Shown piece after piece: positions 34,172 to 40,152 of a stretch of 40,152 nucleotides of DNA (its first letter is position 1; each line of letters begins with the position of its first letter). Made by a program: the position numbers and the translations under genes. Source of the DNA: DAOTYE01 sp034434915 (GTDB lineage: Bacteria; Chloroflexota; Dehalococcoidia; Dehalococcoidales; RBG-16-60-22); NCBI GenBank assembly GCA_034434915.1, contig DAOTYE010000017.1, positions 1-40,152 of the forward strand, in the 5' to 3' direction. A model generated the notes under the pieces. The model searched no databases. It saw nothing but the letters and a program-made list of their open reading frames with translations, and was not told the DNA's origin.

Positions 34172-34597
34172 ATGGCTGAAAGCTATGAGCCAAAGGTGGT
34201 CGCTTTCTGCTGTCACTACTGCGCCTATTCCGCGGCTGACCTCGCCGGCTCAATGCGTCTGGAGTATCCACCCAACGTGCGCATCGTGAAGCTGATGTGC
34301 ACCGGGAAACTGGACACGCTCCACCTGCTCAAAGCCTTGGAAGACGGCGCTGATGCCGTCTTCGCCGCCGGCTGAGAGGAAGGCGATTGTCATTTCCTGG
34401 AAGGAAATCTGAGAGCTAAAAAGAAGGTAGAGCAGGCTAAAAAACTGCTCCAAGAGGTGGGCATTGAGCCTGAGCGGGTAGAGATGTTCAACCTGGGGGC
34501 TTCTGATGCCGTTAAATTTGTCGCCGCCTGCAATGAGATGACTGAGCGGGCAAGGAAACTGGGACCCAATCCTCTGAGGAAGGAGAAAAAGGCATGA
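34172..34597 (+). CDS. mvhD: hydrogenase iron-sulfur subunit MvhD-like selenoprotein (UGA at codon 68 read as Sec)
   Basis: Read through one in-frame TGA (34373-34375), the frame gives a 141-residue MvhD homologue of normal length. The first half has FCCHYCAYSAADLAGS and YPPNVRIVKLMCTGK; after the TGA come EEGDCHFLEGN, KLLQEVGIEPERVEM and GASDAVKFV. The family motif at this place is GC-x2-GDCH-x3-GN, and the UGA falls exactly on its first Cys. A hairpin follows at 34392-34408. MvhD carries a [2Fe-2S] cluster and passes electrons to HdrA. The ATG has AAGGAG; the stop overlaps the metV start (ATGA). Selenocysteine is inferred from the conserved frame and position, not shown directly. Confidence 0.88.
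34392..34408 (+). promoter_or_regulatory. SECIS-like hairpin after the Sec codon
   Basis: ATTTCC (34392-34397) and GGAAAT (34403-34408) form a 6-bp stem with loop TGGAA. The stem begins 16 nt after the UGA and the loop 22 nt after it, with a G in the second loop position, in line with bacterial SECIS rules. It is inside the coding sequence. A weaker alternative pairing, AGGAA with TTCCT, competes. Confidence 0.6.
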
Positions 34598-35283
34598 TTG
34601 TTGCGGAGAGAAAACCGTTTGAAGAGATAAAGGAAGAGGTAAAAGGACACAAGAAACTGCTCATCTTAGGCTGTGGCACCTGCGTCAGCGTCTGCCAGGC
34701 GGGCGGGGAAAAAGAGGTGGGCTTGCTCGCCACACAGCTCAGGATGGCGAACAAAAAAGACGGTAAAGAAGTTGAGATTGGTGAAATCACCATCCAGCGT
34801 CAGTGTGACAAAGAGTTCATTGAGCCTATAATTGAGAAAGCCAGGCAATATGATGCCGTCCTGTCCATGGCGTGTGGCGCTGGCGTGCAATACATGGCGG
34901 AGCTTCTGGAGACCACGCCGGTGCTGCCGGCGCTCAATACTCGCTTCATCGGCATCACCGCAGATGAGGGCATCTGGCTGGAAAAATGCCGCGCCTGCGG
35001 CAATTGCCTGCTGGCAGACTATGCTGGCATCTGCCCCATGACCATGTGCGCCAAAAGCCTAATCAATGGACCCTGCGGTGGCTACAAGAACGGCAAATGT
35101 GAGACCAGCACTGACCGTAACTGCGCCTGGATTATGATTTATGAGCGCCTCAAGAAACAGGGGAAACTTGAGCGGATGAAAGAAATAAACCCGCTCAAAA
35201 ACTACGGTGCCCAGAGCCATCCGGCGCGCCAGGTGAATGAAGCCGCCACCAGGCCTACACTAGCTGAAGCTAAGACCAAGTAA
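34594..35283 (+). CDS. metV: methylenetetrahydrofolate reductase-associated zinc/Fe-S protein MetV
   Basis: A 229-residue MetV-like protein. An N-terminal cysteine motif is LGCGTCVSVC (C27, C30, C34). The C-terminal cluster region starts at C132 (CRACGNCLLADYAGICP) and continues PCGGYKNGKC, the hallmark of the MTHFR C-terminal zinc-ribbon family. In Moorella-type acetogens MetV is the small partner of MetF, linking it to HdrABC and MvhD. It overlaps mvhD by 4 nt. That metF sits about 9 kb upstream in the same direction, rather than next to metV, is notable. Confidence 0.9.
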   Translation: MIVAERKPFEEIKEEVKGHKKLLILGCGTCVSVCQAGGEKEVGLLATQLRMANKKDGKEVEIGEITIQRQCDKEFIEPIIEKARQYDAVLSMACGAGVQYMAELLETTPVLPALNTRFIGITADEGIWLEKCRACGNCLLADYAGICPMTMCAKSLINGPCGGYKNGKCETSTDRNCAWIMIYERLKKQGKLERMKEINPLKNYGAQSHPARQVNEAATRPTLAEAKTK

Positions 35284-35319
35284 GAAACAGAAGCTTAAGA
35301 TTTAAGGGAGGTTTGCCTG

Positions 35320-35985
35320 ATGAAAAGAAAAGCCGGCATGGTGCACGGGGTGAACACCAATGTCGCATTATTCAAAGCAGTTGCCGCTGAAATCATGCCT
35401 GAGGTAGATATGGTCCACCTTGTTGATGAAGGCATACCCTTTCTCGCCGATGCCAAATCACGCCCGCTGGCTGTCCGGCGGATGAGAACTCTTTCATCAT
35501 TTGCTGAGGAGTCCGGCGCTCAAGTGGTGCTCATCACCTGTACCGCCTTCGGCCGCCTCGTTTCTGAGATTCAAGAAGCAGTCAAAGTACCAGTCCTCTC
35601 CGTGGTGGAGATTGCCGCTACTGAAGCGGTAAACCTTGGCAATAGCATCGGCGTTCTGGGGACACATCCCGGGACAATAACGTCTGCCTCGCAAATAATC
35701 CAGGAGGAAGCGCTGGCGAGAGGTAAGAAGGTTGAGGTAAAGACCAGGCTCTCTGCTGAAGCTTTCGCCGCCCTTCAGCGGCAGGACTGGGACACCCATG
35801 ACAAACTTGTCCTGAAGCTCCTCAATGACCTGATGCAAGAAGTGAAGGTGGTAGTCATCCCTCAGCCCTCTATTGAAAGAGTCCTGAAGCAGGTTCCTGA
35901 AACTGGGCGCAAAGCAATTATTCTGCCCAGCGTCCGCCTGTCAGTTCAGCGCCTGAAAGATAAGCTGGACAGCCTGGCTGGATAG
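35320..35985 (+). CDS. Asp/Glu racemase-superfamily protein
   Basis: A 221-residue protein of the aspartate/glutamate racemase fold (AroM/hydantoin-racemase group). The first catalytic Cys is visible in ITCTAFG (about residue 73), but the second, expected around residue 180 near VVVIPQPSIERVL, is replaced by Pro/Ser. Therefore a two-base racemase reaction is doubtful. The start region MKRKAGMVHGVN and the segment GVLGTHPGTI are typical. ATG behind AAGGGAGG, 36 nt after metV, so it is probably co-transcribed with the Hdr locus. No link to one-carbon chemistry is evident. Confidence 0.7.
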   Translation: MKRKAGMVHGVNTNVALFKAVAAEIMPEVDMVHLVDEGIPFLADAKSRPLAVRRMRTLSSFAEESGAQVVLITCTAFGRLVSEIQEAVKVPVLSVVEIAATEAVNLGNSIGVLGTHPGTITSASQIIQEEALARGKKVEVKTRLSAEAFAALQRQDWDTHDKLVLKLLNDLMQEVKVVVIPQPSIERVLKQVPETGRKAIILPSVRLSVQRLKDKLDSLAG

Positions 35986-36025
35986 CCGGGAAAAGCAATC
36001 TGCGGCGCACCCTCAAGCCCCGGTC

Positions 36026-36733
36026 TTAATAGATTTCCCCCGGGCGAATCAGGTCATTCTCTTTAAGCTGATACCACATTGCTGACTTGGGCACTTTGAA
36101 AAGGTCAGCCATCGCATTCAGGTCTTTTACCTGTTGCCACTGTTGTTTCACCTGCTCTTTCGGCATCAGCATACATACGGCAAAGAAATCAGCCAGCAGT
36201 TCATTATAAGACCCGCGCATCAAGCCCATCTTTCTGAACACAGGCTGAGTCCGGCAGTGCGCCAGAATATGAAAAGCTTCATGAAATATGGTAAACCTCT
36301 GCGTCTTTAAGTCATCGTTCTTATTGACCTGGATAATCCACCTGCCATCCCGGTGCCATAATGCTCCATGGCAGGCTTTCATCGGTATGTAGCGGATTTC
36401 CACTGCCTGTCCCGCACCAAGGCGGTACACCACATTCTCAGAAACTGGAAAACAGTGGATTCTGAGCTTCTTTAACAGTCTGTTTGCCAGCTTTTCCACC
36501 AGCTTGAAAAGACCCCAGGAACGGTCATGTAGCCAGGATATGCAGGAGTATTCAACAGGATTGAAATCATCGCCATGGTAAAACAGTTCCGCGAGCTTCT
36601 CTCGGCTTTCATCAGCGCACTCAATGCCCCTGCGCCTGAGCGGGCAACGCTGATAGAATGGACAGTGCATGCCATCGCCACTGCTCAAATAAGACCACAG
36701 CTTCTGTTCCCATTTAGGCAGATTTCTTTCCAT
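36026..36733 (-). CDS. ImmA/IrrE-type metallopeptidase
   Basis: A 235-residue protein with the zinc protease motif HEAFH at residues 151-155 and a downstream acidic segment NELLADFFAVCMLMP that supplies the third ligand. The N-terminal 110 residues are unusual and include a cysteine group CPFYQRCPLRRRGIEC (about 24-39) that could bind metal. It overlaps the upstream XRE regulator gene by 20 nt, the classic ImmR/ImmA layout in which the peptidase cleaves the repressor. No phage or integrase gene is nearby, so it is a stand-alone pair. Confidence 0.82.
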   Translation of the reverse strand: MERNLPKWEQKLWSYLSSGDGMHCPFYQRCPLRRRGIECADESREKLAELFYHGDDFNPVEYSCISWLHDRSWGLFKLVEKLANRLLKKLRIHCFPVSENVVYRLGAGQAVEIRYIPMKACHGALWHRDGRWIIQVNKNDDLKTQRFTIFHEAFHILAHCRTQPVFRKMGLMRGSYNELLADFFAVCMLMPKEQVKQQWQQVKDLNAMADLFKVPKSAMWYQLKENDLIRPGEIY

Positions 36734-37079
36734 GCTTCTTGCGCCTGTGAGATGCTATCAGGTCTTCAATCATGACAATAACATCTTCGTCAAGCTCACC
36801 AGGATACTTGTGATGCGCATACTCCCGGAACTCTGGCCATTCACAGCGTCCGCTGGCGCTCCTCTCCGGAAGATACCCCGCCACAGACAAAACCTCTTCC
36901 GCCGGTATGCTACAGAATGTGGCAAGTAGCTGGCATGACCGCGCGTCCGGCACATTTTTCCCGGCAAGCCAACGGCTCACGGTGGAATGGTTAACGCCCA
37001 GCTCATGAGCCAGCCTGTTCATGGAATACCCACGGGTACGCAAGATATTCTTCAGGAAACCAATAAACTTCTTTTCCAT
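36714..37079 (-). CDS. XRE-family transcriptional regulator
   Basis: A 121-residue protein with an N-terminal Cro/CI helix-turn-helix (SMNRLAHELGVNHSTVSRWLAGKNVPD, about residues 19-43) and a C-terminal region rich in charges (GELDEDVIVMIEDLIA). It is the probable target of the ImmA-like peptidase encoded downstream. The ATG at 37079 follows AAGGATGTGAT. The promoter region has a TATAAT on this strand and a tandem TTTTTCCG repeat, possible self-regulation. Confidence 0.85.
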   Translation of the reverse strand: MEKKFIGFLKNILRTRGYSMNRLAHELGVNHSTVSRWLAGKNVPDARSCQLLATFCSIPAEEVLSVAGYLPERSASGRCEWPEFREYAHHKYPGELDEDVIVMIEDLIASHRRKKHGKKSA

Positions 37080-37103
37080 ATCACATCCTTATTCTGAACG
37101 TTT

Positions 37104-37128
37104 ATTATACCATTTTTCCGTTTTTCCG
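37104..37128 (-). promoter_or_regulatory. promoter and tandem repeat for the XRE regulator
   Basis: On the minus strand a TATAAT (37104-37109) lies 24 nt from the ATG at 37079. The -35 region has no consensus but holds an exact tandem 8-nt repeat, TTTTTCCG at 37113-37120 and 37121-37128 (plus strand), a plausible operator for the XRE protein. Confidence 0.5.
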
Positions 37129-37170
37129 TCCCTTTTGACGGCTTCTGTGCCTTTTCACGGGGCAGAGCTA

Positions 37171-37199
37171 TTGACAACGCTCTTCCAATATGATATCCT
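37171..37199 (+). promoter_or_regulatory. rightward promoter into gene-free DNA
   Basis: TTGACA at 37171-37176 and TATCCT at 37194-37199, spacer exactly 17 nt. It points into a stretch with no recognisable gene, towards a minus-strand gene. Confidence 0.45.
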
Positions 37200-37210
37200 C
37201 AAATCACCAT

Positions 37211-37317
37211 TTGTGCAACAGTGCACAACACGTCTTAAGACAAAACGTCCGAGAGCGGGCTCTGCCAGGGGAGAGTTAGAAAAGGCTGGAGCCGGTGCTC
37301 CTCCCATTGTAACTAAC
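37211..37317. other. hairpin-rich non-coding stretch (possible operator and/or small RNA)
   Basis: Within the 334-nt gap 37080-37413 there is a perfect repeat TTGTGCA-N4-TGCACAA (37211-37228), a palindrome GTCTTAAGAC (37232-37241), AGAG-CGGG-CTCT (37252-37263), and GGAGC-CGGT-GCTCC (37288-37301) flanked by GTTAG (37275-37279) and CTAAC (37313-37317). They follow a rightward promoter. No protein-coding signal is visible. It may be an operator for the XRE protein plus a structured RNA. Confidence 0.4.
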
Positions 37318-37413
37318 ACATAATTGGGCATATGGCATCCCGCTCTCTCTGTTTAAAATCTCTGGCTGAACGGCTCTGCCCAGACTGCGGAATAGCCCGT
37401 GAAACTCCCTCCA

Positions 37414-38424
37414 TCAGCTACTGACCGTTTCCACCGCCCGCCGCACGGCAATCAGGTTACACTCAGGCACCGTCACCGGGTAGGTGCACCCCGCCGCGAT
37501 GATGAGCCGGCGGCCACCCACCTGTTTGATAGCGTCCTGCACCTGGGCGGTTACCTCTGCCGGTGTGCCAAAATGAAGCACCTGATACTGCTCCACCCCA
37601 CCGATAAGCGCCCCTCGGAAAAGTCCTAAAGCTTCCTTCAGGGACGGTTCCGCTGACCGGTCATGCCAGTTGACTGCCTGCACCGGATAGTCTGCCAGCT
37701 CGGTGAACATGGGATAACGCCCGTGGATATGCAGGATATTGAACCAGCCTCTGGAGGCGGCTTCAAGCACCTCCATATCGCCAGGACGTCCAAACTGCTG
37801 GTACTCCGCCACGCTCATCACCTCATAGCTGGCGGCAGAGGTGGACAGGAATATGCCATCCGCGCCCTCATCAAGACACGCGCTGACGAACCTGGCACAG
37901 GTTCCGGCAAGAGACTTCAACGCACGTTCCACCCGGCGGGGGTCCTGCCTCAGATGTGCCAGAAACAGTTCTTCGCCAGCAAGGTAGCGTGCCATTGCCA
38001 GAGGATTGAAAACCGTTTGCACCACCGGCACCGTACGTTCTCTGCGCCCAATCACTATCCTGAGGCACTCCAGAATGCGTCCATACGTGCCTTTGGCAAT
38101 ATCCAGAGGCTCTATGCGGTCCCAATCGGCAATCTGTCTTATCGCCCGCTCAGTATAGGTGCGCTCTCCCAGAGACCACAGACCGGTGGGCAGAGCACGA
38201 TATTCATGCTTAACGCCATAGTCTGCCACACAGAAGGTTGACGAAGGCGGAATTTTGATGAAGTCCCAGTCATAGCGTTTCTGATACTCCAGCGCTCGCT
38301 CAGCCAGCAGCTCAGCATCCTGGTCATCAATAGGCCAGTGCCGCCATAATGCTACTGGCACCCGGTCAACCGCCTCCCCGGCTAAAGCCGCCCTGATGCG
38401 CTCTTCTTTCGTCATCACTGCCAT
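37414..38424 (-). CDS. uroporphyrinogen decarboxylase (URO-D)/MtaA-like family protein
   Basis: A 336-residue member of the URO-D/methylcobamide methyltransferase superfamily: KEERIRAALAGEAVDRVPVALW at the start, FILHIHG-type motif (ILHIHG about residue 230), AVNWHDR, and GCTYPVTVPECNLIAVRRAV at the end. The family includes haem-pathway UroD and zinc methyltransferases such as MtaA and CmuA; the divergent sequence and absence of other haem genes favour a methyltransferase-like role on a corrinoid or thiol. The ATG at 38424 has GAGGT at spacing 7, chosen over the ATG at 38463. Confidence 0.75.
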   Translation of the reverse strand: MAVMTKEERIRAALAGEAVDRVPVALWRHWPIDDQDAELLAERALEYQKRYDWDFIKIPPSSTFCVADYGVKHEYRALPTGLWSLGERTYTERAIRQIADWDRIEPLDIAKGTYGRILECLRIVIGRRERTVPVVQTVFNPLAMARYLAGEELFLAHLRQDPRRVERALKSLAGTCARFVSACLDEGADGIFLSTSAASYEVMSVAEYQQFGRPGDMEVLEAASRGWFNILHIHGRYPMFTELADYPVQAVNWHDRSAEPSLKEALGLFRGALIGGVEQYQVLHFGTPAEVTAQVQDAIKQVGGRRLIIAAGCTYPVTVPECNLIAVRRAVETVSS

Positions 38425-38608
38425 AATGATACCTCTAAACGTAACTGCTCCTCCTCTTACCATATTACTGCAAATAGCTACGCGTTTCCAGAATCACACG
38501 AGAATGGCAAGGAAAGTTCATCACTGCATCAGGTCCTCTCCCGGTTTCGGCTGGATGCCACTGTGAGTCACGCTTCCCCCGGAACGTGCCAAGCCTATTG
38601 AACCTTTT

Positions 38609-38635
38609 GAGATTGCCACGCTTCACCCGCAATAA
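38609..38635. repeat. degenerate intergenic ATTGC-type repeat, copy 3
   Basis: GAGATTGCCACG (38609-38620) is the exact reverse complement of 12779-12790 in copy 1. The flanks are degenerate (CCCGCAATA after it). Confidence 0.35.
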
Positions 38636-38662
38636 CCGGACTGGCGATACTGCGCCCGGAAA

Positions 38663-38671
38663 TGCTATAAT
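38663..38671 (+). promoter_or_regulatory. extended -10 promoter
   Basis: TGC-TATAAT (38663-38671) is an extended -10 element 27 nt before the flavodoxin-like gene. No good -35 is present. Confidence 0.5.
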
Positions 38672-38697
38672 CATGGCGAGTCGCTTACTGAGCACAT

Positions 38698-39243
38698 ATG
38701 AAAATCCTGGCAATCGCAGGCAGTCCGAGAAGAAAAGGTAACAGTAATTACCTGGTGGATGTGGCTCTCAAAGAGGCGGAGAAGCTCGGCGCCCGGACAG
38801 AGAAAATAGTCCTCAGTGACTTCAAGATTGCTCCCTGTCTGGGTCATGATAACTGTAGCTCCCGCGCCACCTGCGCCCAGAAAGATGACGCCAGCCAGAT
38901 TCTGGACAAGCTCTGTGACGCAGACGGCGTTATCTTCTCCACGCCCGTTTACTACTATAATGTGTCCGCCCAGTTGAAAGCGCTTATTGACCGCACTTAT
39001 TTCCTTTACACGCACGGCCGGAAACCTGCAGCAAAAGCCATCGGGCTTATTGTCGTGGCGGAGTCAGCAGGTATTGAAGACACTCTGCACACACTCAACC
39101 AATACCTTGATGAGACGTTCCACGATAAGAAGGTCTTCACTGTCTCCGGATATGCCGGCAGATGTGGCGAGGCAAAGAGCAACGCCAAGCTGGTTCAGGA
39201 CGCAGAAAACCTTGGCAGACAGTTGGCAGAGGCTCTCAAGTAG
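38698..39243 (+). CDS. NADPH-dependent FMN reductase / iron-sulfur flavoprotein-like
   Basis: A 181-residue flavodoxin-fold protein. FMN phosphate site is AGSPRRKGNSNYLVD (residues about 7-21), and STPVYYYNVSAQLKALIDR (about 82-100) is typical of multimeric flavodoxins and iron-sulfur flavoproteins. Cysteines at CLGHDNCSSRATC (about 47-59) fit a cluster-binding site of iron-sulfur flavoproteins, but the spacing differs from the compact archaeal motif. An extended -10 lies upstream, with little Shine-Dalgarno. It probably carries out ferredoxin- or NAD(P)H-linked reduction; the substrate is unknown. Confidence 0.8.
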   Translation: MKILAIAGSPRRKGNSNYLVDVALKEAEKLGARTEKIVLSDFKIAPCLGHDNCSSRATCAQKDDASQILDKLCDADGVIFSTPVYYYNVSAQLKALIDRTYFLYTHGRKPAAKAIGLIVVAESAGIEDTLHTLNQYLDETFHDKKVFTVSGYAGRCGEAKSNAKLVQDAENLGRQLAEALK

Positions 39244-39286
39244 CCTGCTGATTTCGCAAATAGTATTCTCAGAGGGAAGGTAAAAG

Positions 39287-39901
39287 ATGACACATACATT
39301 GCACCGCCGTGGCAGCCGCGAAAGTCTAAGCAAGGACTTCGTGGTCATCATGATGCAGTCGGTAGGCATAAACACCGAGGGGCATATCCCCAAAATCCGC
39401 CAGTTCCTCAAGCTGGCAACGCGCCATAATGCCGTCAATATCGGCAGTGTTACCGGCGGAGGCATGATTGAGAAGGCAGATGAAGTCATCTCCAATGCCG
39501 ACCGCATAGGGCACGCTGTCTTTGATAACCCGGAGTCCCTTACTGCCTTTCTCAAGGACGTGAAAGAGGCTGACCTGGGGTTATCCGTAGTGGTGTCAGG
39601 TATTTTTGATGAAGTGGACAAGTGCCTTGATAAAGCCGGATTGAAACATCACACGGCTAACTTTTCCCTCGGCACATGGGGCAGGACAGAAAAATTGCCC
39701 CCGCAGGAGATTCTTGAAGTGACCACCATGTGCGGTCATGCCCTGATTTCCGCCAATTTAGTCAGAGCCATGGTGGAGGATATTAAAGCAGGCAGAAAGA
39801 CGCCGGAACAAGCGGCAAAGGTGCTGGCGCCAAACTGCGCCTGTGGCGTCTTCAATACAGCACGTGCGGCGGACCTGCTGTCAGCCATGGCGAAAAAGTA
39901 A
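39287..39901 (+). CDS. uncharacterised protein with Cys-rich C-terminal motif
   Basis: A 204-residue protein I do not recognise. Visible features: DFVVIMMQSVGINTEG at about residues 17-32, SVTGGGMIEKADEVI (about 54-68), and a distinct C-terminal block MCGHALISANLVRAMVED followed by APNCACGVFNTARAADLL. The three cysteines (one in CGHA, two in CAC) and the His could bind metal or a cluster. No signal peptide or membrane segments. AGGGAAGG precedes the ATG. It lies 43 nt after the flavodoxin-like gene and may be co-transcribed, hinting at a redox role. Coding evidence is good; function unknown. Confidence 0.7.
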   Translation: MTHTLHRRGSRESLSKDFVVIMMQSVGINTEGHIPKIRQFLKLATRHNAVNIGSVTGGGMIEKADEVISNADRIGHAVFDNPESLTAFLKDVKEADLGLSVVVSGIFDEVDKCLDKAGLKHHTANFSLGTWGRTEKLPPQEILEVTTMCGHALISANLVRAMVEDIKAGRKTPEQAAKVLAPNCACGVFNTARAADLLSAMAKK

Positions 39902-39989
39902 GTCAGCGTCTTTCTGGCGGAGACTCCTGCCAGACTAATACAGGCAACTGGCTACTCAACGGTACGGACGCATATCCTTCAACAGCTGA

Positions 39990-40006
39990 GTCTCCTGAGA
40001 GGAGAC
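39990..40006. repeat. perfect hairpin after the last gene
   Basis: GTCTCCT (39990-39996) and AGGAGAC (40000-40006) with a 3-nt loop, in the gap before the tRNA. No U-tract follows, so termination is only a possibility. Confidence 0.35.
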
Positions 40007-40044
40007 CGTCACACTGAAGATAAGAAGACTTCCCAGAGAGTAAA

Positions 40045-40119
40045 TGGAGCGGGTGACGGGATTCGAACCCGCGACGTCATGCTTGGGAAGCATGCACTCT
40101 ACCGCTGAGTTACACCCGC
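40045..40119 (-). tRNA. tRNA-Gly (anticodon CCC)
   Basis: Read on the minus strand: acceptor arm GCGGGTG (40119-40113) pairs with CACCCGC (40055-40049), discriminator U, and CCA is encoded (40047-40045). The D arm has ACTCAGCGGTAGAGT, the anticodon arm CATGC-TTCCCAA-GCATG gives anticodon CCC, and the T arm is CGGG-TTCGAAT-CCCG. All arms pair well. Confidence 0.95.
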
Positions 40120-40152
40120 TCGCAGACGACTTTATTTTATCTTAAAAGTCTC

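Noticed and set aside
34172..34375. A short 67-residue gene ending at TGA 34375, with the remainder as non-coding
   Set aside because: The downstream frame continues the MvhD family without a gap and the TGA falls on the conserved Cys site, so it was read as one selenoprotein gene instead of a truncated gene or pseudogene.
37021..37323. 100-codon frame on the plus strand over the XRE start and its promoter region
   Set aside because: It overlaps the XRE gene, its promoter and the hairpin-rich stretch, has no ribosome site and no domain.
37663..38241. 192-codon open frame on the plus strand opposite the UroD-like gene
   Set aside because: The minus-strand gene has URO-D motifs and a ribosome site; the plus-strand frame has none.
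1..40152. CRISPR array, insertion sequence, prophage or integrase
   Set aside because: No regularly spaced direct repeats, transposase or integrase motifs were seen on either strand.

Overview
The window reads as a gene-dense chromosomal segment of a strictly anaerobic bacterium, most likely a Dehalococcoidia-like Chloroflexota. This is an inference from gene content, not a phylogeny. It rests on a riboswitch-led corrinoid salvage operon in the order btuFCD-cbiB-cobD-cobT-cobS-cobC-cobU, as I recall it from Dehalococcoides; on ferredoxin-dependent 2-oxoacid oxidoreductase and heterodisulfide-reductase-type proteins; and on Wood-Ljungdahl methyl-branch genes. Promoters are mostly sigma70-like and Shine-Dalgarno sites are strong. 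No insertion sequence, prophage or CRISPR array was seen.

Layout. 1-1823: 3' part of a PxpC/KipA-type 5-oxoprolinase subunit, then a D-glutamate cyclase-like gene (5-oxoproline/D-glutamate metabolism). 1830-4978: a divergent pair, a ThDP enzyme and a class III aminotransferase. 5076-8318: a DnaQ/YprB-like exonuclease and a GNAT/ADP-forming acyl-CoA synthetase fusion. 8548-11230: four-subunit 2-oxoacid:ferredoxin oxidoreductase. Aminotransferase, oxidoreductase and ADP-forming acyl-CoA synthetase together fit amino-acid or 2-oxoacid fermentation with substrate-level ATP formation. 11248-12651: a small ferredoxin and a DUF362 protein on the minus strand. 12870-15341: lexA with two tandem LexA-box-like repeats on its promoter, then recN.

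15407-23900: promoter, cobalamin riboswitch with a terminator hairpin, and a ten-gene corrinoid uptake and salvage operon. It includes a half-length PP-loop (DUF71) gene between cobC and cobU. 23914-24411: a convergent cyclic-nucleotide-binding protein.

24657-35985: a methyl-branch electron-transfer locus: metF, a membrane histidine kinase, two single-domain response regulators, hdrC, hdrB, a 1487-residue hdrA fusion, mvhD, metV and a racemase-family gene. The mvhD reading frame contains an in-frame UGA at 34373-34375 exactly where the family has a cysteine, followed by a SECIS-like hairpin, so it is read here as a selenoprotein of 141 residues. The HdrA protein joins two HdrA modules and a GltD-like NAD(P)H/FAD module, suggesting a pyridine-nucleotide-linked, possibly electron-bifurcating MetFV-Hdr-MvhD complex.

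36026-40119: an XRE/ImmA-type regulator-peptidase pair, a hairpin-rich non-coding stretch with a rightward promoter, a UroD/MtaA-like methyltransferase-family gene, a flavodoxin-like reductase, an unrecognised conserved-looking protein, and tRNA-Gly(CCC).
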